A stretch of DNA of 5,095 nucleotides from an uncultured Desulfomonile sp. (GTDB lineage Bacteria; Desulfobacterota; Desulfomonilia; Desulfomonilales; Desulfomonilaceae), in the NCBI GenBank assembly GCA_937915285.1, contig CALDNG010000274.1, forward strand, positions 1-5,095, read 5' to 3'. Each line of letters begins with the position of its first letter. Within the stretch, counting starts at the first letter, position 1. Under the pieces are notes generated by a model. The model saw nothing but the letters and a program-made list of their open reading frames with translations. It was not told where the DNA came from and ran no database searches. Positions 1 to 5,095 of the stretch are shown here, in pieces. The position numbers and the translations under genes were made by a program.

Positions 1-2584
1 AGGCAAGTATCTGCTTCACCATGTCAGTCGCCCTATTGGCTGCTCCGAGGACTCTTTTCAGATTGGAAGAAATCCTACTGTCTTCCGGTATGGCCTGCAA
101 GGCCAATTCGGTGTTGCCAGTGATAGCGAACAGGATATTATTGAAATCATGAGCAATACCTCCGGCTAGGGTTCCTATGGCCTCCATTTTCTGGGACTGG
201 ATGAGTTGCTTTTGCAGTTCAATCTCCTTGGACACATCACGAGAGACCTTTACATAATTGATTATTTTTCCGTCTACATCCTTCACCGGGGATATGGATC
301 CCTCCTCATGAATCAGTGATCCATCCTTTTTCTTGTTGAGGATTACCCCGGACCAGACCTCTCCCCTGGTCAGGGTATCCCAGAGTTTCTTATAAAAGAC
401 CTTATCGTGCTTACCACTGGCAAGGAAACTAGGGTTCTTCCCGATAACCTCCTCTGACTGGTATCCGGTGATTTTTTCGAAAGCAGGATTTACGTATTGA
501 ATAACCCCCCCGGCGTCGGTGACTACCACACTACCTGCCGTAGACTCAATGGCGGTGAACAGGCGTCTGTATTCCTGCTCTGAACGGAAGCGATCCGTTA
601 TGTCCTTGTCAACCCCGCGGCAGCCTATTATGTTACCTTCCTGATCAAGCATGGCCACACCGCTACTTTCAATGATCGCAATATCCCCATTCTTTTTTAG
701 GTTGCGATTGATGAAACCGGTGAAGTATTTTCCCTGCCCCATCATCGAGAAAGACAATTCCTTGAGTCTTTGGGCTTCCTCTGGCAGGAAAAGGTCATAG
801 AAGTACTTCTTCCCTACTAATTCATCTGCCGAATAGCCGAGGATGGTTTCAACTACCGGGCTGGAATAGGTATACATGCCCGTGGAATCCACTTCCCATA
901 TCCACTCGTCAGCGCTTTCGGCTACCTGCCTGAAGCGTTCTTCACTCCTTCGTAGGTCTTCCTCTGCCTTCTTGCGCTTGCCTATGTCTCGTACTATACC
1001 TGCGGCGTTCCAACGGCCTTTCATACGGAAGGCTGAGAGAGACAGTTCGACGGGAAATTTTTTGCCATTTTTCGTCAACGCCTGCAATTCGGTAATTTTC
1101 CCGACTGCGCTGCCCTGTCCTGTGGCGGCAAAATTTTTGAATGCCCTACTATAGTCTGCATGATATTCGGTTGGAGCGATAAGAAGGTGAAAATTCTTTC
1201 CTATGGCCTCTGAAGCCTCATAGCCGAACATCTGTTCCGCAGCCTGATTCCAGAACAGGATTTCTCCTTGGTCGTCAATCATAATAATGGCGTCGAAAAC
1301 GGAATTGGCTATCGCGCTAAAACGCAGTTCCCTTTCTCGGAGATCTTCTTCGGCCAGCTTCTGCTCTGTGATGTCTATGTGAGACGCCACAAGCCCGACA
1401 AGATTACCCCTTTCATCATAAACCTGGTTCAAGGACAGGAGGGCCTCAAAAGCGCTCCCATCCTTCCTCACGGCAGTGAGGGTTCCAAGGAAACGACCCT
1501 TGCGATCAAGTTCATTCAGCGCGGCCTCGAGCTGATCCTTATCTCTCCATAAATCATATACATTGCGACCGATTATTTCTTCCCTGGAGTCATAGCCCCA
1601 CATGTCAGCAGAAGCCTGGTTAGTGTAAAAGACCGTACCGTCCGGATAAACCATGCGGATTCCGTTTATGGACGTGTCCATCGCCCTGCCCCTGATTCTC
1701 AACGCCTGCTCGGAACGTTTTCTGGAAATAACGTCGCTTATGGTCTTGCTGACTGCCTCAACGAGTTGACGTTCCTCCCTGAAAAAGGGCCCCTCCTCAC
1801 ATTCAGGTCTCTGCTCAAGATAACCTACTTCCACAAAACCGATTTCTTTTGAGTCCACAACTATCGGTTCCGACTGGCGGGCCTTTAATTCTCCAAAGTT
1901 CGGCGACCTGAATTCATCACCCTCGACAACTATCCTGGCGCAGGCAACCTCGGGGAATTGCCACGCTTGAGGCATTATGTTGACGGCCGCATCAAAGAAA
2001 TCAGCCAACTGGAAATCTCGTTCCTGGGTCAGCCTTGAAATCTGGTAAAGGCAGGTGACCTCCTTTACACGCTCTCCAAGTTCCCTGCTCTTCTTTAACA
2101 ACTCCTGCTCAATAATTTTCCGGTCGCTGATGTCTGTGACAAAACACAGGATGCCAGGTTTGTCCTCCCAGGTTATAAGGGATGAGTGGATCTGGACCCA
2201 TTTCTGAGACCTGTCCCTGCACAACAGCCTGAATTCAAGGTGTCGGGAGGCGGCTGGTTTAGCTGACCGCCTACCGAAAGACATCTCGACATGGGGACGG
2301 TCATCAGGATGGATCAGGCCTGAAAAATCATTCAGTGATACCATTTCCTCGATCGAATAGCCGGTAAACTCACTACAGGCGGGGTTGGCAAATCTTATGA
2401 CTCCGTCGAGAACCACAAATATGGCCTCGCTGGTATTTTCAATCATCTCCAGAAGTTTAAGCTCGGAATCCTCTATTGACCTAACAGCGTGAAGCCTGAC
2501 CTCTTTTTGCAGATCTTCAATTGTACGACGTAATAATTCGTTTTCGGAAATCAGCTCTTCTCTGGTTTTTTCTGGAGCAGGCAT
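1..2584 (-). CDS. Multi-PAS cytoplasmic sensor histidine kinase (C-terminus cut off by window edge)
   Basis: About 861 residues are visible with no internal stop or frameshift. Residues ~5-40 are a charged heptad-like coiled coil. PAS1 is ~42-155, a GAF-like module ~176-290, PAS2 ~293-405, PAS3 ~415-535, PAS4 ~545-662 and PAS5 ~671-785. Most PAS units end in the typical D-I-(T/S)-(E/D)-(R/Q)-K-like linker. The HisKA segment has the GGIAHDFNN motif with phospho-acceptor His812 (codon 149-151). The HATPase domain must lie left of base 1. No membrane segment or signal peptide is visible, so it should sense cytoplasmic cues and autophosphorylate on His812; the partner regulator is not in view. 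PAS3 looks FixL-like and PAS5 NifL-like (see findings). The ATG start is supported by AAGGAA at 2592-2597 with a 7-nt spacer. Assignment as a PAS histidine kinase is firm; ligand and target are unknown. Confidence 0.95.
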   Translation of the reverse strand, partial: MPAPEKTREELISENELLRRTIEDLQKEVRLHAVRSIEDSELKLLEMIENTSEAIFVVLDGVIRFANPACSEFTGYSIEEMVSLNDFSGLIHPDDRPHVEMSFGRRSAKPAASRHLEFRLLCRDRSQKWVQIHSSLITWEDKPGILCFVTDISDRKIIEQELLKKSRELGERVKEVTCLYQISRLTQERDFQLADFFDAAVNIMPQAWQFPEVACARIVVEGDEFRSPNFGELKARQSEPIVVDSKEIGFVEVGYLEQRPECEEGPFFREERQLVEAVSKTISDVISRKRSEQALRIRGRAMDTSINGIRMVYPDGTVFYTNQASADMWGYDSREEIIGRNVYDLWRDKDQLEAALNELDRKGRFLGTLTAVRKDGSAFEALLSLNQVYDERGNLVGLVASHIDITEQKLAEEDLRERELRFSAIANSVFDAIIMIDDQGEILFWNQAAEQMFGYEASEAIGKNFHLLIAPTEYHADYSRAFKNFAATGQGSAVGKITELQALTKNGKKFPVELSLSAFRMKGRWNAAGIVRDIGKRKKAEEDLRRSEERFRQVAESADEWIWEVDSTGMYTYSSPVVETILGYSADELVGKKYFYDLFLPEEAQRLKELSFSMMGQGKYFTGFINRNLKKNGDIAIIESSGVAMLDQEGNIIGCRGVDKDITDRFRSEQEYRRLFTAIESTAGSVVVTDAGGVIQYVNPAFEKITGYQSEEVIGKNPSFLASGKHDKVFYKKLWDTLTRGEVWSGVILNKKKDGSLIHEEGSISPVKDVDGKIINYVKVSRDVSKEIELQKQLIQSQKMEAIGTLAGGIAHDFNNILFAITGNTELALQAIPEDSRISSNLKRVLGAANRATDMVKQILA

Positions 2585-2591
2585 ACTTTTG

Positions 2592-2597
2592 TTCCTT
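2592..2597 (-). promoter_or_regulatory. Ribosome binding site of the histidine kinase
   Basis: AAGGAA on the minus strand lies 7 nt before the ATG at 2584. The coiled coil and PAS1 follow directly, so this start gives a complete N-terminus. Confidence 0.75.
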
Positions 2598-2726
2598 GAC
2601 TTACAGGTTTAATCAACCATTTAGGATATCATTTCAGGAACAATTCAGAAAGAGTTTCCGAAATTACCTTCCTTGGCAAGGACTACATTTATCCGGGAAG
2701 CAGCGCCAGCATACGCCGAGTGGTTG
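2598..2726 (-). promoter_or_regulatory. Presumed promoter region of the histidine kinase, with two imperfect dyads
   Basis: The upstream gene ends in a terminator, so the kinase should have its own promoter in this ~130-bp stretch. I see no clear -35/-10 pair. Two dyads stand out. One is CCTTGGCAAGG at 2671-2681, with arms of 5 around a central base. The other is an imperfect pair, TTTCAGGAA (2632-2640) with TTCCGAAA (2656-2663), having one bulged base. Either could be a regulator site, but both are short enough to be chance. No gene is supported in this stretch. Confidence 0.3.
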
Positions 2727-2758
2727 AAAAAAACCACGAGATTACAGATATCTCGTGG
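2727..2758 (-). terminator. Rho-independent terminator of the 94-residue membrane protein gene
   Basis: On the minus strand a perfect 9-bp stem (arms 2750-2758 and 2734-2742, CCACGAGAT with ATCTCGTGG) encloses a 7-nt loop and is followed at once by seven T residues (2733-2727). It lies about 60 nt after the stop codon at 2819. It separates this gene from the histidine kinase downstream. The plus strand has no T-run after the stem, so it is one-directional. Confidence 0.9.
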
Positions 2759-2774
2759 CTCTCATGGGATCGAC

Positions 2775-2790
2775 CGCAGTTGATACTGCG
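2775..2790. other. Small perfect hairpin between gene end and terminator
   Basis: CGCAGT-TGAT-ACTGCG forms a 6-bp stem with a 4-nt loop. It sits in the 3' untranslated region of the membrane protein gene, 16 nt before the terminator stem. It may stabilise the transcript end; it has no T-run of its own. Confidence 0.5.
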
Positions 2791-2818
2791 CTGTTCATCC
2801 AACCGCAACAGCTAACTA

Positions 2819-3103
2819 TTATGCATTGATTTTGACTTTCGAAACACCACTGGAAGAAGCTTCGGAGCCGGTTCTGTCCGTTAACAGTATTACGCTCACC
2901 GTCCCCCACAGAACTGTCAGACTGACTGGAAGAGATGCTAAACCGATTAGGAAAGTAGTCATTTCCGGATTTTCATGAATCATTGAATGGGCCACCCCGA
3001 ACAGGATCAGCGCTCCAATCGGTCCCAGGAACACGAACCATGCCAGGATAGCCATGGTCCCGAACAAAGAGGCAAGTCTAGCCACCGGTGTTTCGCCCGT
3101 CAT
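2819..3103 (-). CDS. Small membrane protein with two transmembrane segments, family unknown
   Basis: A 94-residue protein that I do not recognise. Hydrophobic segments lie at about residues 14-40 (with Trp22, Phe23, Phe25 and Gly-Pro-Ile-Gly at 27-30) and about 49-74. A short polar link between them carries His39, His43, Glu44 and Glu47. The 20-residue tail is Ser/Thr/Lys-rich and polar. This predicts a hairpin in the inner membrane with both ends on the same side. The start is supported by AGGGAGAG at 3113-3120, with a 9-nt spacer that includes a run of A. A perfect terminator follows the stop codon, so it appears to be a single-gene transcript. It diverges from the gene at 3384, and a palindrome lies 69 bp upstream of its start. 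It could be a stress-related or accessory membrane peptide; no function can be assigned. Confidence 0.75.
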   Translation of the reverse strand: MTGETPVARLASLFGTMAILAWFVFLGPIGALILFGVAHSMIHENPEMTTFLIGLASLPVSLTVLWGTVSVILLTDRTGSEASSSGVSKVKINA

Positions 3104-3112
3104 GTTTTTTTA

Positions 3113-3120
3113 CTCTCCCT
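3113..3120 (-). promoter_or_regulatory. Ribosome binding site of the small membrane protein
   Basis: AGGGAGAG on the minus strand, 9 nt before the ATG at 3103. It is a strong purine match and the main evidence that this short frame is translated. Confidence 0.7.
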
Positions 3121-3171
3121 TTAGTGAGTCTTAACGCTCTCATCAATGTGAGTAGCATCTATCAGGTAGCA

Positions 3172-3187
3172 TATTTGGCGCCAAATA
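3172..3187. promoter_or_regulatory. Perfect 16-bp palindrome, candidate operator between divergent genes
   Basis: TATTTGGCGCCAAATA is an exact dyad with no spacer. It lies between the membrane protein gene (start 3103, minus) and the 122-residue gene (start 3384, plus). On the minus strand the TTGGCG within it could be a -35, with TAGATG 17 nt downstream as a weak -10, so a bound dimer would block that promoter. An odd-length or gapped hairpin terminator is unlikely because there is no loop. Which regulator binds cannot be read from the sequence. Confidence 0.55.
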
Positions 3188-3247
3188 CTGTAGATTTATT
3201 AGCTAATGATTACCGCTACTTATATTGCATGAATATTAAAGCGGGCG

Positions 3248-3271
3248 TTGAGTGAACAATATCGCACTCAA
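3248..3271. repeat. Inverted repeat, first of three in the leader region
   Basis: TTGAGTG (3248-3254) and CACTCAA (3265-3271) form a perfect 7-bp stem around a 10-nt loop. It lies 113 nt before the GTG start of the 122-residue gene and could be an operator or a leader RNA hairpin. Confidence 0.5.
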
Positions 3272-3272
3272 T

Positions 3273-3291
3273 AGTGGTTGAAAAACAACCA
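3273..3291. repeat. Inverted repeat TGGTTG-A5-CAACCA, second of three, with a copy at 2719-2736
   Basis: A perfect 6-bp stem (3275-3280 with 3286-3291) encloses five A residues. The first 13 bases, AGTGGTTGAAAAA, are identical to 2719-2731. There the sequence also closes into a TGGTT/AACCA hairpin that overlaps the T-tract of the terminator. The two copies flank the membrane protein gene in direct orientation. Confidence 0.5.
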
Positions 3292-3298
3292 TTGACTG

Positions 3299-3315
3299 TC
3301 GCCAAGCTATGGCGA
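3299..3315. repeat. Inverted repeat TCGCCA-N5-TGGCGA, third of three
   Basis: A perfect 6-bp, GC-rich stem with a 5-nt loop. On the plus strand a run of six T begins at 3328, 12 nt after the stem. That gap is too long for a standard intrinsic terminator. The right arm could instead pair weakly with GCGCC at 3338-3342. Confidence 0.5.
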
Positions 3316-3369
3316 TGATGTTGAAACTTTTTTCCAAGCGCCGCATCTGATCAGGTAAGTCTAAAGATT

Positions 3370-3376
3370 GGAGAGG
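3370..3376 (+). promoter_or_regulatory. Ribosome binding site that fixes the GTG start at 3384
   Basis: GGAGAGG ends 7 nt before GTG. An in-frame TGA at 3348-3350 closes the frame upstream and no ATG lies between, so GTG is the only well-placed start. Confidence 0.85.
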
Positions 3377-3383
3377 TATAACC

Positions 3384-3752
3384 GTGACCAGAATAGGCGA
3401 TATATTGGCAGATAGAAATATAGCGATGATGATAGACTGGGACCTGCACCCATTTGAGGCGGTTACGAGGTATCTGGAGTGGGGAACAAACTGGTCCCGT
3501 GGTTTGAATCACGCAAAGGCATGTAATGAAGAGAGCGCGTACTTCAAGATAGACGCTGTTTCGGCGCCCGCTAAATTGTTGCTGGTAAAGCAGAGTCATC
3601 ATGACTATGAAGTGCTATACGAAGTGGATGCTCCCCAAGACCTTATAGATGAGTCGGTTAAGGAATTCGCCTGCAAAAATAAGGCGTGCGGGATATCGGA
3701 AGGTCTGAGAACCTGGCTGAAAACAGAGGCATACAAAAAACCAGAGGCGTGA
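3384..3752 (+). CDS. Conserved-looking small cytoplasmic protein, resembles DVU0772-type hypothetical family
   Basis: A 122-residue soluble protein starting at GTG with an ideal ribosome binding site. The most family-like block is residues 16-37: MIDWDLHPFEAVTRYLEWG followed by TNW. This acidic, Trp-rich signature reminds me of the small hypothetical proteins annotated as the DVU0772 family in sulfate-reducing bacteria. That link is from memory and is not verified. The middle (residues ~53-82) alternates hydrophobic and polar residues as in a beta sheet. The C-terminal part contains Cys97 and Cys102 and ends in an amphipathic helix around Trp111. There is no signal peptide or membrane segment. 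A terminator follows 74 nt after the stop codon, so it is probably a single-gene transcript, divergent from the membrane protein gene. Its biochemical role is unknown. Confidence 0.85.
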   Translation: MTRIGDILADRNIAMMIDWDLHPFEAVTRYLEWGTNWSRGLNHAKACNEESAYFKIDAVSAPAKLLLVKQSHHDYEVLYEVDAPQDLIDESVKEFACKNKACGISEGLRTWLKTEAYKKPEA

Positions 3753-3826
3753 TTGGCGCGAGACTAGAGAAAAGGTGTATGGTCGTATATTTTCAGACTT
3801 TGAATAATTGAAGGAATATGAACAGT

Positions 3827-3854
3827 GAGCGCCTCAGGCGCTCTTTTATTTTAA
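3827..3854 (+). terminator. Rho-independent terminator after the 122-residue gene
   Basis: GAGCGCC-TCA-GGCGCTC forms a perfect 7-bp GC-rich stem with a 3-nt loop, followed at once by TTTTATTTTAA on the plus strand. It lies 74 nt after the stop codon at 3752 and 53 nt before the chosen start of the ATPase gene. Because so little room remains for a promoter after it, it might also act as an attenuator for the ATPase gene. Confidence 0.88.
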
Positions 3855-3872
3855 GCTATTTCCATTCTCACA

Positions 3873-3890
3873 TCAGCGGTTGGTCGCTGA
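3873..3890 (+). other. Hairpin just upstream of the ATPase ribosome binding site
   Basis: TCAGCG-GTTGGT-CGCTGA forms a 6-bp stem with a 6-nt loop. It ends 7 nt before the GGAG ribosome binding site and could modulate translation start. It is small and may be incidental. Confidence 0.35.
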
Positions 3891-3897
3891 ACGTAGC

Positions 3898-3901
3898 GGA
3901 G
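3898..3901 (+). promoter_or_regulatory. Ribosome binding site that favours the ATG at 3908
   Basis: GGAG lies 6 nt before ATG 3908. The competing in-frame ATG at 3818 has AAGGA only 2 nt upstream, which is too close for efficient initiation, and would put the terminator inside the coding sequence. Confidence 0.65.
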
Positions 3902-3907
3902 ACTAGC

Positions 3908-5095
3908 ATGGATTGCCACTGCAAGGATCATCTACCGGGAAGCTGGCATTCTCACGATGACTGTGACTGCCACAAGAGTGATTATCCCACATATTCATTT
4001 GTTGTAACAAAGGTGATGGAACAGGATCCTGGGGTCAGGACGGTATTCATATCCAGCGTTTTCATGGAGAAACTCGAACTGGATGATGGTGACCCGGTGG
4101 AGATTGTCGATGCTGGAGGTTGTATTGCGCAGGCCAAACCCCATCCTAACGCCTGGATTGACACGCGAATGGTGTCACTGGATAAACTCACCATGGAAGA
4201 GAACCGCTTCCAGCTATACAGCCAGGTAAAAATTCGCAAGGCGCGTTGCCCTGAAAGCCAGTTGGTTACACTGGAAGCACCCGAAGGATGCTCTCTGAGT
4301 AGACCTCAACTGAGACTAATGCTCGAAAAACTCAGTGGCGCTGTCCTTGTTGGGTCGGGAAACCTCACGCTCAAGGACAACCGTGGAATCACCATAAGCT
4401 TCAGGATCGTCTCCACCGAACCTTGTTCGGTGTCTAGGATTTCCCCTAGAACACGCGTTCAGCTTGTTGATCAGGAAGGCAACGAATTTGTTTCCAGGAA
4501 CGATACGAGCTTTTCTGATGTGGGTGGACTTGATGAGGCCATAAGGAGAGTCAGGGAGGTTGTCCAACTTCCCTTGCAGCACCCCCAAATTTTTTATCGT
4601 CTGGGCATAGATCCTCCGCGTGGCGTTCTGCTGCATGGCCCCTCAGGCACAGGCAAAACCCTTATAGCCAGGGCAGTGGCTGGCGAAACCGGTTGCTGGT
4701 TCCGCAGCGTTATCGGCACCGAAATAATGGACAAGCATTATGGGGAGAGTGAGGCCAAGTTACGCGCAGCCTTTGATGAGGCCAGCAAGAATGCCCCATC
4801 CATCCTGTTCATAGACGAGATCGACGCGTTGGCGCCGCGACGTGACACAGCAGAGGGGGAAGTTGAAAGACGGGTCACTGCACAGTTGCTGGCCCTGATG
4901 GACGGGATGGTGGATCGGGGACAGGTGATGGTGATAGCGGCAACAAACCTGCCCAACAACCTTGATCCAGCCCTTCGCAGACCCGGAAGATTTGACAGGG
5001 AGGTCCTCATCGGGACGCCTGATCAGGCGGGAAGACGAAAGATACTTGAAATTCACACCAGACACATGCCTTTGGGAGAAATTGACCTGGATGAG
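3908..5095 (+). CDS. CDC48/VCP-type AAA+ ATPase with Cys/His-rich N-terminus (3' end cut off by window edge)
   Basis: 396 residues are visible. Residues 1-25 hold Cys3, 5, 19, 21 and His4, 8, 14, 16, 22. Residues ~29-112 match the double-psi barrel half of the CDC48 N domain, ending in VKIRKA (107-112), and ~113-195 match its second half. D1 begins at FSDVGG (202-207). Walker A is GPSGTGKT (244-251, catalytic Lys250); the family usually has Pro where Ser246 stands. Walker B is LFIDE (Asp303, Glu304), sensor 1 is Asn347, and the arginine fingers are Arg358 and Arg361 in LRRPGRFD. All key D1 residues are present, with spacing close to human p97. Family members are hexameric unfoldases that pull proteins through a central pore, with the N domain binding adaptors or substrates. 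The second ATPase domain (D2) would lie beyond base 5095 and cannot be confirmed. The start at 3908 is preferred over an in-frame ATG at 3818. Confidence 0.95.
   Translation, partial: MDCHCKDHLPGSWHSHDDCDCHKSDYPTYSFVVTKVMEQDPGVRTVFISSVFMEKLELDDGDPVEIVDAGGCIAQAKPHPNAWIDTRMVSLDKLTMEENRFQLYSQVKIRKARCPESQLVTLEAPEGCSLSRPQLRLMLEKLSGAVLVGSGNLTLKDNRGITISFRIVSTEPCSVSRISPRTRVQLVDQEGNEFVSRNDTSFSDVGGLDEAIRRVREVVQLPLQHPQIFYRLGIDPPRGVLLHGPSGTGKTLIARAVAGETGCWFRSVIGTEIMDKHYGESEAKLRAAFDEASKNAPSILFIDEIDALAPRRDTAEGEVERRVTAQLLALMDGMVDRGQVMVIAATNLPNNLDPALRRPGRFDREVLIGTPDQAGRRKILEIHTRHMPLGEIDLDE

Noticed and set aside
876..1552. Plus-strand open frames at 876-1154 and 1268-1552
   Set aside because: They lie antisense inside well-matched PAS domains, have no ribosome binding sites and encode nothing recognisable.
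2521..2727. Plus-strand open frame of 68 codons across the kinase start
   Set aside because: It overlaps the kinase coding region antisense, has no ribosome binding site and runs into the terminator; the predicted peptide has no recognisable features.
2715..2728. GCCGAGTGGTTGAA resembles the D-arm region of a tRNA-Ser or tRNA-Leu
   Set aside because: No acceptor stem, anticodon arm or T-arm can be built around it, and the sequence runs straight into the terminator. It is not a tRNA or an obvious attachment site.
3310..3333. TGGCGATGATG followed by a T-run recalls the start of a fluoride riboswitch
   Set aside because: The rest of the fluoride aptamer consensus and its pseudoknot partners are missing, and the downstream gene is not a fluoride exporter.
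3351..3602. Minus-strand open frame of 83 codons overlapping the 122-residue gene
   Set aside because: The plus-strand frame has an ideal ribosome binding site, a protein-like composition and a matching terminator; the antisense frame has none of these.
3760..3906. GAGACTAG occurs twice, at 3760-3767 and 3899-3906
   Set aside because: An 8-base match at this distance is expected by chance in 5 kb, and the second copy is explained by the ribosome binding site.
3982..5065. Minus-strand open frames within 3982-5065
   Set aside because: They are antisense to the conserved ATPase coding sequence, whose motifs fix the true frame.

Overview
The window looks like chromosomal DNA of a Gram-negative anaerobe of the Desulfobacterota (deltaproteobacterial) type. 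The basis is a long soluble multi-PAS histidine kinase, a small protein that resembles (from memory) the DVU0772-type hypothetical family of sulfate reducers, and a bacterial CDC48/VCP-type AAA ATPase. All genes have Shine-Dalgarno sequences, and two intergenic regions hold Rho-independent terminators. The taxonomic call is an inference. I see no insertion sequence, CRISPR array, tRNA or rRNA.

Layout. Positions 1-2584 (minus strand) encode the first ~861 residues of a cytoplasmic sensor histidine kinase: coiled coil, PAS, GAF-like module, four further PAS domains, then a HisKA segment with phospho-acceptor His812. The ATP-binding domain lies beyond the left edge. Positions 2585-2818 hold the kinase's presumed promoter region and a strong terminator for the next gene. 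Positions 2819-3103 (minus strand) encode a 94-residue protein with two membrane segments and no recognised family. Positions 3104-3383 form a divergent intergenic region with a perfect 16-bp palindrome and three consecutive inverted repeats. Positions 3384-3752 (plus strand) encode a 122-residue cytoplasmic protein starting at GTG, followed by a terminator at 3827-3854. Positions 3908-5095 (plus strand) encode the first 396 residues of a CDC48-family AAA+ ATPase: an unusual Cys/His-rich tip, a two-part N domain and most of the D1 ATPase domain. It runs off the right edge.

How the genes relate. Nothing shows that they form one pathway. The kinase and the membrane protein are separated by a terminator. 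The 122-residue gene and the ATPase gene are also separated by one, unless that hairpin acts as an attenuator. The membrane-protein and 122-residue genes diverge from a shared region with an operator-like palindrome, so co-regulation of that pair is the most plausible functional link. The most unusual item is the metal-ligand-rich N-terminus on the CDC48-type ATPase.
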